DNA of 64,000 nt from Pseudomonas sp. DTU_2021_1001937_2_SI_NGA_ILE_001 (GCF_032463525.1 NZ_CP135971.1:5210501-5274500); one strand, 5' to 3'. Positions 53,758 through 63,218 are shown, counted from the first letter of the stretch. The notes: generated by a model from the sequence alone, not told the origin. Translations and numbers: made by a program.

Positions 53758-55932
53758 TCAGAAGCTGTACTTGGCAGTCAGCATCAGGTTGCGCGGCGCG
53801 CCGTAGGTGTCGCCACCGTAGCTGGTCGAGTTGGAGATCGACGAGTAGTACTTGCGGTCGAAGACGTTGTTGGCGTTGAGCTGCAGGTCGAGGTTCTGGT
53901 TGACCCGGTAGCCGGCCATCAGGTCGGTGACCGCGTAGGCGCCCTGTTCCAGGCGGTAGCTGCCGCCGTCGGCCAGGGCGATGTCGTTGTACAGGCGGCT
54001 CTGCCAGTAGACGCTGCCACCGACGCGCAGTTTTTCCAGCGGGCCCTGCAGGTGGTAGGTGGTGGTCACTTTGAACAGGTGTTCCGGGGTGTCGGTGTCG
54101 AAGCGCTGGTTGACGTTCTGCGGATTGGCGGCGTCCTTGAGGGTATGCACCCGGGCGTAGGTGTAGCCACCGCCGACCTGCCAGTTTTCGGTCAGCGCGC
54201 CTTGCAGTTCCAGTTCGATACCCTGGCTGCGGATCTCGCCGGAGGCTTCCGCGCAACTGGCTTGCGGGCAGTTCGGTACCACCACGTCCACCGCACGGTT
54301 TTCCTGGTCGATGCGGAACAGCGCCAGGCTGGCGTTCAGCGCGCCGTCGAAGTACGCGCCCTTGATGCCCACCTCGTAGTTCTTGCCCACGATTGGCCGT
54401 ACCGGGCTGCCGGAGGTGTCCTTCTCACTCTGCGGGGTGAAGATGTCGCTGTAGCTGGCGTACACCGAGTGGTGCTCGTCCAGGTCGTAGATCAGGCCGG
54501 CGTAGCGGGTCACGTTGCGGGTGACCTTGTAGTCGCCGTCGCCATCGCGGTTGTCGTAGTCGTACCAGTCCAGGCGGCCACCGAGGATCAGCTTCAGCGG
54601 GTCGGCGAGGCTCAGGCGGGTGGTCAGGTACACGCCGTCCTGGGTGGTCACCGTGCGGGCGTTGTTGGTATGGGTAAAGTTCGGCTTGCCGCCGTTGAGC
54701 GGCCAGTTCAGGTCATAGGGGCTGTAGTTGTGGGTGGTCATGTCGTAGATGCGCTTGCTGGCGCCGACCACCAGTTCATGGGTGCGGCCGAAGGCCTGGA
54801 ACGGGCCGCTGGCGAAGGCATCCACGCCGGCCTGGTTCTCATCGTAGGTGGCCTGGTAGACGGTACGCGCCAGGCTGTTGTTGACCCAGCGCGACTGATA
54901 CGAGCCGGAGAACAGGGCGTTCTGCTCGGCATAGTTGGCGTTGACCTGCAATTGCCAGTCGTTGGCCAGGCGCTGGCGCAACTCGGCGAACACCGTGTTG
55001 ATTTCCTGGTCCTTGTTTTCCCAACTCGTGCCGGGGTTGTAGGAGCGCGGCAGGTCCAGGTGGTGGCCGTCCAGGCCGACCATCGAGGCGCCCCAGAAGT
55101 AGTTGGTCTTGTCCTTCTGGTGCGAGAAGCCCAGGGTCAGGGTGGTGTCGTCGCTGAGGTCGGCCTCGGTGACGGCATAGAACAGGCCGTGGTCTTCCTC
55201 GGCGCGGTCGATGAAGCTGTTGGCGTCGCGGTAGGAGGTCACCACGCGGCCGCGCAGGGTGCCGCTGCTGTTCAGCGGGCTGGAAGCATCCACCTCACCC
55301 CGGTAGTCGTCCCAGCTGCCCAAGGCGCCGGTCAGGGTCACCTTCTGCTCGGCCAACGGGCGCTTGCGCACCAGGTTGACCGCCGCCGAGGGGTTGCCGG
55401 CCCCGGTCACCAGGCCGGTGGCACCGCGCACGATCTCGACGCGGTCGAACATCGCCAGGTTTGGCTGGGCGCCGACGCTGTTGCCGTTGTAGCCGCTGGG
55501 GATGCCGTCGTACATCAGGTTGTCGATGTCGAAACCGCGTGCCGAATAGGTCTGTCGGCCCGGGCCGCTGGAATAGTCGAGAAACAGCCCCGGTGTGGCC
55601 CTGACCACGTCGTTGATGCTGGTCATGTCCTGGTCGTCCATGCGCTGGCGGGTGATCACCGTCACGGACTGAGGCGTTTCGCGCAGGCTCATCGGCAGCT
55701 TGGTCGCCGTGGCCATGCTGCCGGTGGTGTAGGACTGGCTGCCTTCGGTGGTGCTGCCCAGCTCGGCCGGCAGGGCGCTGCTGTCGATGGCGATCGCGCC
55801 CAGGCTGAGGCTGGCCGGTTTATCCGGGGAGGTTTCGGCGGCCCAGGCTTGGCCTATCGAGGCCATGCAGATGGCCACGGCCAAGAGATCACGGGACGGG
55901 CTGAAACGCTGCCGAGCGATACGACGCGACAT
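53758..55932 (-). CDS. TonB-dependent siderophore receptor
   Basis: 724 residues. Signal peptide ending IGQAWA-AE, plug domain (MSLRETPQSVTVITRQRMDDQDMTSINDVVRATPGLFLDYSSGPG; YSARGFDIDNLMYDGIPSG) and a 22-strand barrel ending in LMLTAKYSF. It has no long N-terminal signalling domain of FpvA/FecA type, so it is a plain receptor. Close to ferric siderophore (ferrichrome/FhuE or aerobactin-type) receptors. ATG 55932 has AGGAG. The Fur-like box upstream suggests iron repression. No siderophore synthesis genes nearby, so it probably takes up xenosiderophores. Confidence 0.92.
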   Translation of the reverse strand: MSRRIARQRFSPSRDLLAVAICMASIGQAWAAETSPDKPASLSLGAIAIDSSALPAELGSTTEGSQSYTTGSMATATKLPMSLRETPQSVTVITRQRMDDQDMTSINDVVRATPGLFLDYSSGPGRQTYSARGFDIDNLMYDGIPSGYNGNSVGAQPNLAMFDRVEIVRGATGLVTGAGNPSAAVNLVRKRPLAEQKVTLTGALGSWDDYRGEVDASSPLNSSGTLRGRVVTSYRDANSFIDRAEEDHGLFYAVTEADLSDDTTLTLGFSHQKDKTNYFWGASMVGLDGHHLDLPRSYNPGTSWENKDQEINTVFAELRQRLANDWQLQVNANYAEQNALFSGSYQSRWVNNSLARTVYQATYDENQAGVDAFASGPFQAFGRTHELVVGASKRIYDMTTHNYSPYDLNWPLNGGKPNFTHTNNARTVTTQDGVYLTTRLSLADPLKLILGGRLDWYDYDNRDGDGDYKVTRNVTRYAGLIYDLDEHHSVYASYSDIFTPQSEKDTSGSPVRPIVGKNYEVGIKGAYFDGALNASLALFRIDQENRAVDVVVPNCPQASCAEASGEIRSQGIELELQGALTENWQVGGGYTYARVHTLKDAANPQNVNQRFDTDTPEHLFKVTTTYHLQGPLEKLRVGGSVYWQSRLYNDIALADGGSYRLEQGAYAVTDLMAGYRVNQNLDLQLNANNVFDRKYYSSISNSTSYGGDTYGAPRNLMLTAKYSF

Positions 55933-55965
55933 GAAAGGGGCTCCTGATGAACTGCTAAGGCTTAT

Positions 55966-55990
55966 GGTTATGAGAATCGTTAGCAATAAT
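55966..55990 (-). promoter_or_regulatory. Fur-box-like sequence before the TonB receptor
   Basis: On the minus strand ATTATTGCTAACGATTCTCA, 34-58 bp before the receptor ATG, resembles the GATAATGATAATCATTATC consensus in its A/T-rich triplets. Match is by eye. Confidence 0.65.
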
Positions 55991-56086
55991 TGTGTCAGGA
56001 TCTGTCGGTCTGTAAAAGCTTGTTAATCGAAAATTTCGATGGCAGAGGCGCTGGCAGGACCGACGCAGGGCCTTCGCGGAAAGGAA

Positions 56087-56108
56087 AACGCCGCGAATCC
56101 GCGGCGTT
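56087..56108 (-). terminator. Rho-independent terminator of the pirin gene
   Basis: AACGCCGCG-GATT-CGCGGCGTT on the minus strand, a 9-bp perfect stem followed by TTCC, 36 bp after the pirin stop. Confidence 0.85.
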
Positions 56109-56143
56109 GGAGGGAGTGAAGACACGGGTTTTGCGTGTCGGGG

Positions 56144-56866
56144 TCATGGCCGGCTGGGGCGTTCCTGGGCACGCAGGTCGAACACCAGTACTTCGGCATC
56201 GGTGCCTTGGCTCAGCTCCAGAAGCTGCTCGTCCCGCACCTTGACGCCGTCACCGGCATTCAGGGCCTGGCCATTCAGGGTCACGCTGCCGCGCGCCACA
56301 TGCACATAGGCGTAGCGGTCGGCGGCCAGTTGCAGCTGCGCCTTTTCCGCGCCGTCGAACAGGCCGGCATACACTCGCGCGTCCTGGCGCACCTGCAGCG
56401 AACCGTCCTGGCCGTCCGGCGAGATGATCAGCTTCAGCTGGCCGCGTTTGTCTTCGGCGCTGAAGTGCTGCTGCTGGTAGTTCGGGGTGGCGCCGCTGAC
56501 GTTGGGCACGATCCAGATTTGCAGGAAATGCACCAGTTCGTCATGCGAATGGTTGAACTCGCTGTGCGCCACGCCGCTGCCGGCGCTCATCAACTGCACG
56601 TCGCCAGGGCGGATCACCGAGCCAGTGCCCAGGGTGTCCTTGTGTTCCAGCGCACCTTCGAGCACGTAGGAGAAGATTTCCATGTCGCGGTGCGGGTGCT
56701 GGCCGAAGCCCTTGCCGGCCTGGACACGGTCGTCGTTGATCACCAGCAGGTCGGAAAAGCCCATTTCCTGCGGGTTGTAGTAGTTGGCGAAGGAGAAGGT
56801 GTGGTGTGAGTTCAGCCAGCCATGGTTGGCCGCACCGCGTTCGGAAGCCTTGCGAAGAGTAAGCAT
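56144..56866 (-). CDS. Pirin-family protein (YhhW-like)
   Basis: 240 residues. Bicupin: the metal site is HPHRDMEIFSYVLEG (His-x-His, with a Glu in the same strand) plus HSEFNHS. E. coli YhhW has quercetin 2,3-dioxygenase activity; the in vivo role is unknown. GGAGAT precedes ATG 56866, so the longer frame from 56962 is not the start. Divergent from the GlxA-type regulator, probably controlled by it. Confidence 0.92.
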   Translation of the reverse strand: MLTLRKASERGAANHGWLNSHHTFSFANYYNPQEMGFSDLLVINDDRVQAGKGFGQHPHRDMEIFSYVLEGALEHKDTLGTGSVIRPGDVQLMSAGSGVAHSEFNHSHDELVHFLQIWIVPNVSGATPNYQQQHFSAEDKRGQLKLIISPDGQDGSLQVRQDARVYAGLFDGAEKAQLQLAADRYAYVHVARGSVTLNGQALNAGDGVKVRDEQLLELSQGTDAEVLVFDLRAQERPSRP

Positions 56867-57092
56867 GATGGAATCTCCATTCTTTGCCGACCCTGCTGAT
56901 TCAGGTGTCGGTGTGTTGGAAGCAAGGTTACCGCCGAAGCACTGTCGCAATAAGTAGCTCAATCATGAATGACTGTCACATTTGAGTTGACAGTTTTCGA
57001 TGCGCATCTGACTATCTGTTAATTCTTGTAAACAGCTGTGTACGACTGGGCCCTACCTTGATGACTCTCTCTGACGCCATGACTGCCTGCCC

Positions 57093-58043
57093 ATGAAAAC
57101 CATATTCATGCTGGTCTTTCCGGACTTGCTGCTGCTGGACATGTCCGGACCGCTGGAAGTGTTTTCCATCGCCAACCGCTACCTGCCGGCCGAGGATCAT
57201 TACCGCATCGTTACCGTCGGTTCCGAGCCGGGCGGGTTGCGTGCCTCCAACGGTGTGGTGGTGCACGCCGACCTGACCCTGGCGCAGGCCAGCGAGCCCT
57301 GCGACCTGCTGCTGGTACCGGGCGGTCCGGGGGCCTATGACCGGCACATGCCGCAGGTGCTGGCCTGGCTGCAAGAGGCCGTGCAGCGTGCCGACTGCTA
57401 TGGCTCGATCTGCACCGGCGCCTTCATCCTCGGGGAGGCGGGCCTGTTGGACGGGCGGCGGGTGACCACTCACTGGCATTACACCGAGCGGCTGATCAAG
57501 CGCTTTCCCAAGGCGCTGGTGGAAACCGATCACATTCACCTGCAGGACGGCAAGCTGCTGACCTCCGGCGGGGTGACTGCCGGTATCGACATGGCCCTGG
57601 CCGTGGTCGCCCGTGACCATGGCAAGAAGGTCGCCCAGGACGTGGCCAAGGTGCTGCTGGTGCTGATGAAGCGCCAGGGCGGGCAGGCGCAGTTCAGCCC
57701 GTTGATGAATACCCTGGCGGGGCCGGAGACCTTGTTGAACCGGGTGCAGAATCAGGTGCTGGAGCAGCTTGAAGAACCCTTTACCGTCGAGCGCATGGCG
57801 ACGCTGGCGAACATGAGTGCCCGGCACTTCTCGCGGCTGTTCGCGCGTGAAATGGGCATGACGCCCATGGAGTTCCTGCAGAACGCGCGTATCGATCGTG
57901 CCCGCAGCCTGCTGGAAATCACCGACCTGCCACTCAAGACCATTGCCTACAAGAGTGGCTTTGGCAGCGTTCGGCACATGCGCCAGCTGTTCAATGCCCG
58001 GCTCGGGCTGACCCCGGTGCAGTACCGCGAGCAGTTCAGCTGA
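57093..58043 (+). CDS. GlxA-type AraC regulator (DJ-1/PfpI domain)
   Basis: 316 residues. N-terminal DJ-1/PfpI-like domain (residues 1-180; LLVPGGPGAY, YGSICTGAFILGEAGLLDGRRVTTHW with Cys in the nucleophile position) and C-terminal AraC helix-turn-helix pair (TVERMATLANMSARHFSRLFAREMG; LKTIAYKSGFGSVRHMRQLF). Probably regulates the divergent pirin gene. The intergenic region of 226 bp shows no obvious palindrome. Confidence 0.92.
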   Translation: MKTIFMLVFPDLLLLDMSGPLEVFSIANRYLPAEDHYRIVTVGSEPGGLRASNGVVVHADLTLAQASEPCDLLLVPGGPGAYDRHMPQVLAWLQEAVQRADCYGSICTGAFILGEAGLLDGRRVTTHWHYTERLIKRFPKALVETDHIHLQDGKLLTSGGVTAGIDMALAVVARDHGKKVAQDVAKVLLVLMKRQGGQAQFSPLMNTLAGPETLLNRVQNQVLEQLEEPFTVERMATLANMSARHFSRLFAREMGMTPMEFLQNARIDRARSLLEITDLPLKTIAYKSGFGSVRHMRQLFNARLGLTPVQYREQFS

Positions 58044-58223
58044 CCGGCTGAGTGTCGCGCTGGCCGTGCCTTTCAGGCGGGTGTCCGCATAGGGCACCGC
58101 AATGACCGGATCGAGTCCCCCGCCGCGATTGTTTCGATTCCCCTGGCTGCGAAGATAAACACTCTCTAATTCCTGACCATCAGGCGCTGTGCGGACACGT
58201 TCGGGCAGTGCGTGGGAGTGCGC

Positions 58224-59672
58224 ATGAACAGTCTGGTCGCTCTTTCTGCCGAAGCGGTGCTGGTGTTCGGTCCCTACGTGTTCAACGTACGGCGCCGCCA
58301 GGTGCTGCGCGACGGCACGCCTCTGCCACTGGGCGGTCGCGCCCTGGATATCCTGCACGCTCTGGTGACGCGTGCCGGTACGGTACTCAGCAAGCAGGAA
58401 CTCATCGAACAGGTCTGGCCCGACTCGGTGGTCGAGGAAGTCAACCTGCGCGTGCAGATCGCTGCCTTGCGACGCTCGCTGGGAGGTGGGCGCAATGGCC
58501 AGCGCTACATCGCTACCGTCGCGCCACGTGGCTACAGTTTCATCGCTCCGGTGAGCCACGCCGTCGAAACGGGCAAGCCTGGCACTGACGCGACCTGCTC
58601 GCTGCACAACCTGCCGGCGGCCCTGACCCCGATGATCGGCCGGCATGCGGAGCTGGCGGCGCTGGCGCACCAGTTGGCAGCCAGACGCCAGATAACCCTG
58701 GTCGGGCCTGCCGGGGTGGGCAAGAGCCGTCTGGCCTGCCGCTTGGCCGAATTGCGTATCGGCCTGTACCGCGACGGTGTCTGGCTGATCGATTGCGCCA
58801 CGCTCGGGCCAGGGCAGTTGTCGTCGCGCCTACAGACGCTGTGGCCGGCCGGGACGGCGCAGGCCACCCTTCAGGGCCTGTTGCTGCTCGACAGCGCCGA
58901 GTGCCTGTCGGCCGAGTGCCGGCAGGTGCTGCTGCAGTGGTGTGCGGCTGCGCCGCAGCTGACACTGCTCGCCACCAGCCGACGGCCCTTGAATATTCCT
59001 GGGGAATATCTGCATCGGGTCAGCGGGCTGGAGGGCGGCGTGCAGGGCGCGGCGGTGCAACTGTGGATCAGTCGCGCCCAGGCCTGTCAGCCGGGTTATG
59101 TCTTGCGTGACGGCGAGCTGACGGTGGTGGCCGATATCTGCCAGGAACTGGACGGCCTGCCGTTGGCCATCGAACTGCTGGCAGCGCAGCTCGATGTATT
59201 CTCGCTCACCGGTCTGCGGGCGCAGATGGCCGACCCGCGCTGGCTGTTCGGCCTGACACGGCGTACCGGTATCGCACGCCAGCAGTCGCTGGCGGCGGCG
59301 CTGGACTGGCGCCATGCGCGGCTGGAGGAACAGCAGCAGAGGCTGTTGATGGGTCTGGCGGCCTTGCCCGCCGTCTTCACGTTCGCTTCGGCGGCCTGTG
59401 CGCTCTGTGGCGCCGATTACGCCGTGGAGCAACTGCGCGAAGGGCTGCTGCGGCTCGAGGAAGAGTCGCTGCTTGTTCAGGTCGTCGATCAGCAGGGTGG
59501 GCGTTACCGACTCCTGCAGATCGTGCGCCTGCATGCCCTGGCCGGGCGCCAGGACTGGCCGCTGGGGTGGACTGTGGAACGCTGGACAGCCATGGGGCGG
59601 GATGTCGACATCCGAAGGCTGGAAGAGCGTGAGTCCCGTGTCTTCACGGCTGAAGCCGGTCCTACAGGTTAG
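58224..59672 (+). CDS. Winged-helix/ATPase regulator, C-terminally truncated
   Basis: 482 residues. OmpR-type winged helix (LPLGGRALDILHALVTRAGTVLSKQELIEQVWPDSVVEEVNLRV, 25-110), then an NB-ARC/STAND-like ATPase with VGPAGVGKS Walker A near 155 and GLLLLDSAECL Walker B. The full-length relative at 59776-62544 has 922 residues with a further C-terminal helical repeat region; here it is absent. The last residues (RVFTAEAGPTG) come from a REP palindrome and the TAG stop from the MITE target plus first base. So the 3' end has been lost to repeat insertion. GGGAG precedes ATG 58224. Confidence 0.85.
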   Translation: MNSLVALSAEAVLVFGPYVFNVRRRQVLRDGTPLPLGGRALDILHALVTRAGTVLSKQELIEQVWPDSVVEEVNLRVQIAALRRSLGGGRNGQRYIATVAPRGYSFIAPVSHAVETGKPGTDATCSLHNLPAALTPMIGRHAELAALAHQLAARRQITLVGPAGVGKSRLACRLAELRIGLYRDGVWLIDCATLGPGQLSSRLQTLWPAGTAQATLQGLLLLDSAECLSAECRQVLLQWCAAAPQLTLLATSRRPLNIPGEYLHRVSGLEGGVQGAAVQLWISRAQACQPGYVLRDGELTVVADICQELDGLPLAIELLAAQLDVFSLTGLRAQMADPRWLFGLTRRTGIARQQSLAAALDWRHARLEEQQQRLLMGLAALPAVFTFASAACALCGADYAVEQLREGLLRLEEESLLVQVVDQQGGRYRLLQIVRLHALAGRQDWPLGWTVERWTAMGRDVDIRRLEERESRVFTAEAGPTG

Positions 59673-59775
59673 GTTTTGTACGAAAAGTACTGGCGCTCGG
59701 CCGTGCGGCTAAAAAAGGCTGGTCCACCAGCCCGATGGATCGCCACCCGACCGCGGCTTGAGCTGCCAAGCGTGC
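59672..59775. mobile_element. Left end of a MITE related to 27651-27878
   Basis: GGTTTTGTACGAAAAGTAC beside TA (59670-59671) matches the right end of the intact MITE read on the minus strand; the next about 60 bases are also similar (GCGCTCGGCC.TGC...AAAA..GGCTGG..C.CCAGCCCG). The other end is not found, so it is a decayed or partly replaced copy. The far border is uncertain. Confidence 0.7.
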
Positions 59776-62544
59776 TCATTCCCCCCTCAGCAGCGCTCGC
59801 GCTGCGGGCAGTTCCGGCACTTCGCTGTCGCTGGCAAACCCCGCCAGCACCGGCACCAGCAGGGCCTGGCTTTCGGCATTGCGGCCCTCGGCCTGGCAGA
59901 GGCGCGCCAGGCTGATGGCGCTGCGCAGTTCCCAGAGCTTGGCGCCTTGTTGGCGGGCGATCTCCAGGGCCTGGCGCAGTTGCCCCTCGGTGCGCTCGTC
60001 GGCCTGAGCTTCGGCGTGGCAACGCAGCAGTTCCGCCGTGCACCAGCCGGCCTCGCCCTGCCGGGCGCGTTGCAGCTGCTCGCTGCCGACCGGCCCGCCA
60101 CGCAGGGTCAGCAGGATGTCACGTAGCAGGCCGGTGGCCGGGCTGGCGGGTTGCACCGGCAGGTTCAGCAGCCGCGCATAGTGCTGGGCCCAGGTATAGA
60201 ACAGCACTACCGAATGTCGATGGGCGTGGCGCAGCAGCAGTTGCACACGTTCGTTGGCCTGCTGCGGCTGCTCGCTGTACAGCGCGATGGGGCAGCCGGC
60301 CAGGGCCAGGGTGTAGCACACCGACAGCCCGTGATCGATCTGCAGGGCCAGTTCCAGGGCCTGATGCGCGATGTGCTGGGCCTGCCGGAGTTCACCCTGC
60401 AGCCAGAGGATGCGTGCCAGCACGGTCAGCGCCGCGACGCGCTGGTCGTACTGGATGCCGAAGCCGTAGCTGAAGCGATTGGCGTGTCCGCTCGAGGCCA
60501 GGCTCTGGATGACTTCCTCGGCCAACTGCCGGGCGGCGCCCTGTCGGCCACTGTAGTGCAGCGCCAGTACCTGCAGGCGGCGGGCGCTGAGGTCGTTGGC
60601 GGCAGCGCCGTTGAGTTGGTCGAATTGCTGGCTCTGCCGCCAGGCGGCCTGATAGTCGCCACGGCACAGATTGACCGCCATGTGCCCGGATACCGCGCGC
60701 ATCAGGCCATCGGCTTCACCGGCCTGTTCGGCGAGGCGGCGTGCTTCTACGAAGGCATCCACGGTTTCCAGGTCCGGGCCGCGACTGTGGTAATGATCAT
60801 TGCCCAGTGCCAGGCGCAGTTGCAGCTCCAGGCGCGGGCAGCGGCTGCTGCCCTGATGCAGGGCCTGCAGGGCCTTGCGCACATAGCTGCCATGTTCCTT
60901 GAGTCGCGAGAGTTCCTGCCACAGTGGTGCGGAATGCGCCACCAGCGACACCGCCAGCGCCCGTGGCCCTTCACCATTGAGGCCCCAGTCCAACACTTCG
61001 CGCACGTCATCCAGGCAGCGCGCATAGCGTGCCAGCCACTGCCGGGTGGGCAGCCGCTGCCAGTCATCACGAGCCTGCTGCATGAGTGCCAGACAGTGTT
61101 CGGCATAGCGTTCGAGGGTGGCGGGCAACTCGCCGTGCCGGCGCAGTTTGTCCAGGGCGTAGAGGCGGGTGGTGCCGAGCAGGCGATAGAAGACTTCGTC
61201 ATCGTCGATCTCGACATTGAGCATCGACTTGTTGGCCAACTGACCGATGACGTGGCTCAGACCCGAGCCGGGCAACCGGGCGTCGCCGGCCACCGCCAGG
61301 GCCGAGTCCAGGGCGAAGCGCCCCTTGAACACCGCCAGGCGGTTCAGGCACAGCTGTTCGCCGGGGGCGAGCAGGTTGAAGCTCCAGTCCAGGGTGGTCA
61401 GCAGTGTCTGCTGGCGCGGTGTGCCGTCCGGGCGAGCGGCGATGCTCAGCCCGGGGTCGTTCTGCAATTGCTGATGCAGGCCCTGCAGACCCAGCTCGGC
61501 CACCTGTGCGGCGGCCAGTTCGATGGCCAGCGGAATGCCCTCCAGGTGCCGACAGATGTCGCTGGCCAGGGCGATGTCATGCGCATCGAGGTTCACGGGT
61601 TCCGAGCCGTTCGCGACCCGTTCCAGGAACAGTTGCACGGCAGCGAAACCCAGGGCCTGGGCCTCGGGCAGCTCGCCGGGTGGGCAGTCCAGGCCGTCCA
61701 GTCGCTGTACGGTTTCACCTTCGGCACGCAGGCGCTCGCGGCTGGTGGTGAGGATATGCACCTGGGGGGCGCTGCGCAGGATCTGTTCGCAGAGTACGGC
61801 CACCGCATCGATCAGGTGCTCGCAGTTGTCGATCACCAGCAGCAGGTGCCGGTCACGCAGCCAGTGGCACAGTGGGCCTAGAGGATCGCCGGCGTCCGGT
61901 GCCAGCTCCAGCAGCGCGGCCAGTTGCGGTGCCACGCGCAGCGGGTCGGAAAGGGTCGCGAGGTCGAGCAGGCGGATGCCATCGCGGTAATGACCGATCA
62001 ACTGCTCGGCGATACTCAGGGCCACGCAGGTCTTGCCGATGCCGCCCGGCCCGGTGAGGGTGATCAGACGCTGCTCGTGCATGTGCTGGAGCACCTGCTC
62101 GACCACGGCCTGGCGGCCGATCAGCCGCGCCTGGCGGGGTGGCAGGTTGTGGCTGGCCATCGTGGGCTCCGTGGGCTCGACTCTCGGCGCTGAATGCTGC
62201 AGACGCACCACCGGCGCCACCAGGCTGTAGCCGCGCTGGGCGACGGTGACGATGTAGCGCTGGCCATTTTGGCCGTCGCCCAAGGCCTTGCGCAGCGCCG
62301 CCATGTGCACGCGCAGGTTGCTGTCCTCGACCACGCTGGTGGGCCATACGCGGCTCATCAGGTGCTGACGGCTGACTACCTCGCCAGGCTGTTCGAGCAG
62401 CACCAGCAGGATGTCCAGGGCGCGGCTGGACAGGCGTAAGGGCTGGTCGGTGTCGAGCACCAGGCGCTGCTGCGGGTAGATACGGTAGGGGCCGAATTGC
62501 AAAGCCTGGTCACAAGTGGGCAGCACGGCCGGATTCCTGAGCAT
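59776..62544 (-). CDS. Large winged-helix/STAND ATPase regulator (full-length)
   Basis: 922 residues. OmpR-type winged helix (21-108: LRLSSRALDILLVLLEQPGEVVSRQHLMSRVWPTSVVEDSNLRV), then an ATPase (LTGPGGIGKT Walker A near 145; LLLVIDNCEHL Walker B), ending in about 450 residues of helical repeats of TPR/SARP type (ARLLAEQ..., LEEARRLAEQAG-like stretches). Ligand-sensing signal transducers of this layout are common in Pseudomonas and regulate secondary functions. It faces the truncated paralogue at 58224. Confidence 0.88.
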   Translation of the reverse strand: MLRNPAVLPTCDQALQFGPYRIYPQQRLVLDTDQPLRLSSRALDILLVLLEQPGEVVSRQHLMSRVWPTSVVEDSNLRVHMAALRKALGDGQNGQRYIVTVAQRGYSLVAPVVRLQHSAPRVEPTEPTMASHNLPPRQARLIGRQAVVEQVLQHMHEQRLITLTGPGGIGKTCVALSIAEQLIGHYRDGIRLLDLATLSDPLRVAPQLAALLELAPDAGDPLGPLCHWLRDRHLLLVIDNCEHLIDAVAVLCEQILRSAPQVHILTTSRERLRAEGETVQRLDGLDCPPGELPEAQALGFAAVQLFLERVANGSEPVNLDAHDIALASDICRHLEGIPLAIELAAAQVAELGLQGLHQQLQNDPGLSIAARPDGTPRQQTLLTTLDWSFNLLAPGEQLCLNRLAVFKGRFALDSALAVAGDARLPGSGLSHVIGQLANKSMLNVEIDDDEVFYRLLGTTRLYALDKLRRHGELPATLERYAEHCLALMQQARDDWQRLPTRQWLARYARCLDDVREVLDWGLNGEGPRALAVSLVAHSAPLWQELSRLKEHGSYVRKALQALHQGSSRCPRLELQLRLALGNDHYHSRGPDLETVDAFVEARRLAEQAGEADGLMRAVSGHMAVNLCRGDYQAAWRQSQQFDQLNGAAANDLSARRLQVLALHYSGRQGAARQLAEEVIQSLASSGHANRFSYGFGIQYDQRVAALTVLARILWLQGELRQAQHIAHQALELALQIDHGLSVCYTLALAGCPIALYSEQPQQANERVQLLLRHAHRHSVVLFYTWAQHYARLLNLPVQPASPATGLLRDILLTLRGGPVGSEQLQRARQGEAGWCTAELLRCHAEAQADERTEGQLRQALEIARQQGAKLWELRSAISLARLCQAEGRNAESQALLVPVLAGFASDSEVPELPAARALLRGE

Positions 62545-62556
62545 GAGCCGATGAGG

Positions 62557-63018
62557 TCAGGTCGCGATCTGCATGTCACGGCCCTGGGGGTTCTTTAGCG
62601 CATGACCGCGCCAGGTCAAGGGCGTGATGCCTTCGCTGCGTGAAAAGATATGCGAAAAGTGCGATTGATCACAGAACCCGCACTCCTGGCTGATCTGGGT
62701 CAGGCTCAGGTCGGTGTGGGCGATCAGGCACTTGGCACGCAGGATGCGCTGCTCGCGGATCCACTCTTGCGGTGACAGGCCGGTGCTGCGCTTGAACGCT
62801 CGCGAGAAGTAGCTGCGTGACAGGGCGCAGGCCTGGGCCAGAACCGTGACTTCGATGTTCTCCCCCAGATTGTCGAGGATCAGTTGCTTGGCCAGCTTTT
62901 CTCGCCATGGGCTGAGTCCGCCTAGGGCCGTTTTCGCCGGGCGTGTCGGCGTATGCAGGCGCACGCAGAGGGCACAGGGTAGGCTTCGCGGGAGTCGGGA
63001 ATTTTGAGTCATGGCCAT
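62557..63018 (-). CDS. AraC-family regulator, short form
   Basis: 153 residues as drawn from ATG 63018 (ATG 63012 equally possible). After about 40 basic residues comes the double helix-turn-helix (VTVLAQACALSRSYFSRAFKRSTG; LTQISQECGFCDQSHFSHIFSRSEG). Paralogue of 19230-19619. It ends 12 bp from the start of the 59776-62544 regulator gene and is co-directional with it, which suggests a regulatory link. Confidence 0.87.
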   Translation of the reverse strand: MAMTQNSRLPRSLPCALCVRLHTPTRPAKTALGGLSPWREKLAKQLILDNLGENIEVTVLAQACALSRSYFSRAFKRSTGLSPQEWIREQRILRAKCLIAHTDLSLTQISQECGFCDQSHFSHIFSRSEGITPLTWRGHALKNPQGRDMQIAT

Positions 63019-63218
63019 TGTCCGTAAGTTTCGGGGAGGCATCGCTGCCTGGTACTAGCCCGCACCTTCCATGGGCAAACGTCCGCACAGAGGCCTTCAT
63101 TTTTGGTGGGACGAAGAGGTATGACGAGTTAATCGTTGTTAATTCTGTCGGCTTCGATAGTGGCTTTTTGCTTTGCGCTGCAGGCCCGGCAGGTCCCGGG
63201 CCAGAGCGCCCGGCGGCC

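Noticed and set aside
53704..55947. 747-codon plus-strand frame opposite the TonB receptor
   Set aside because: A shadow of a high-GC gene: Val/Gly/Ala/His-rich low-complexity translation, while the minus strand encodes a full receptor with signal peptide.
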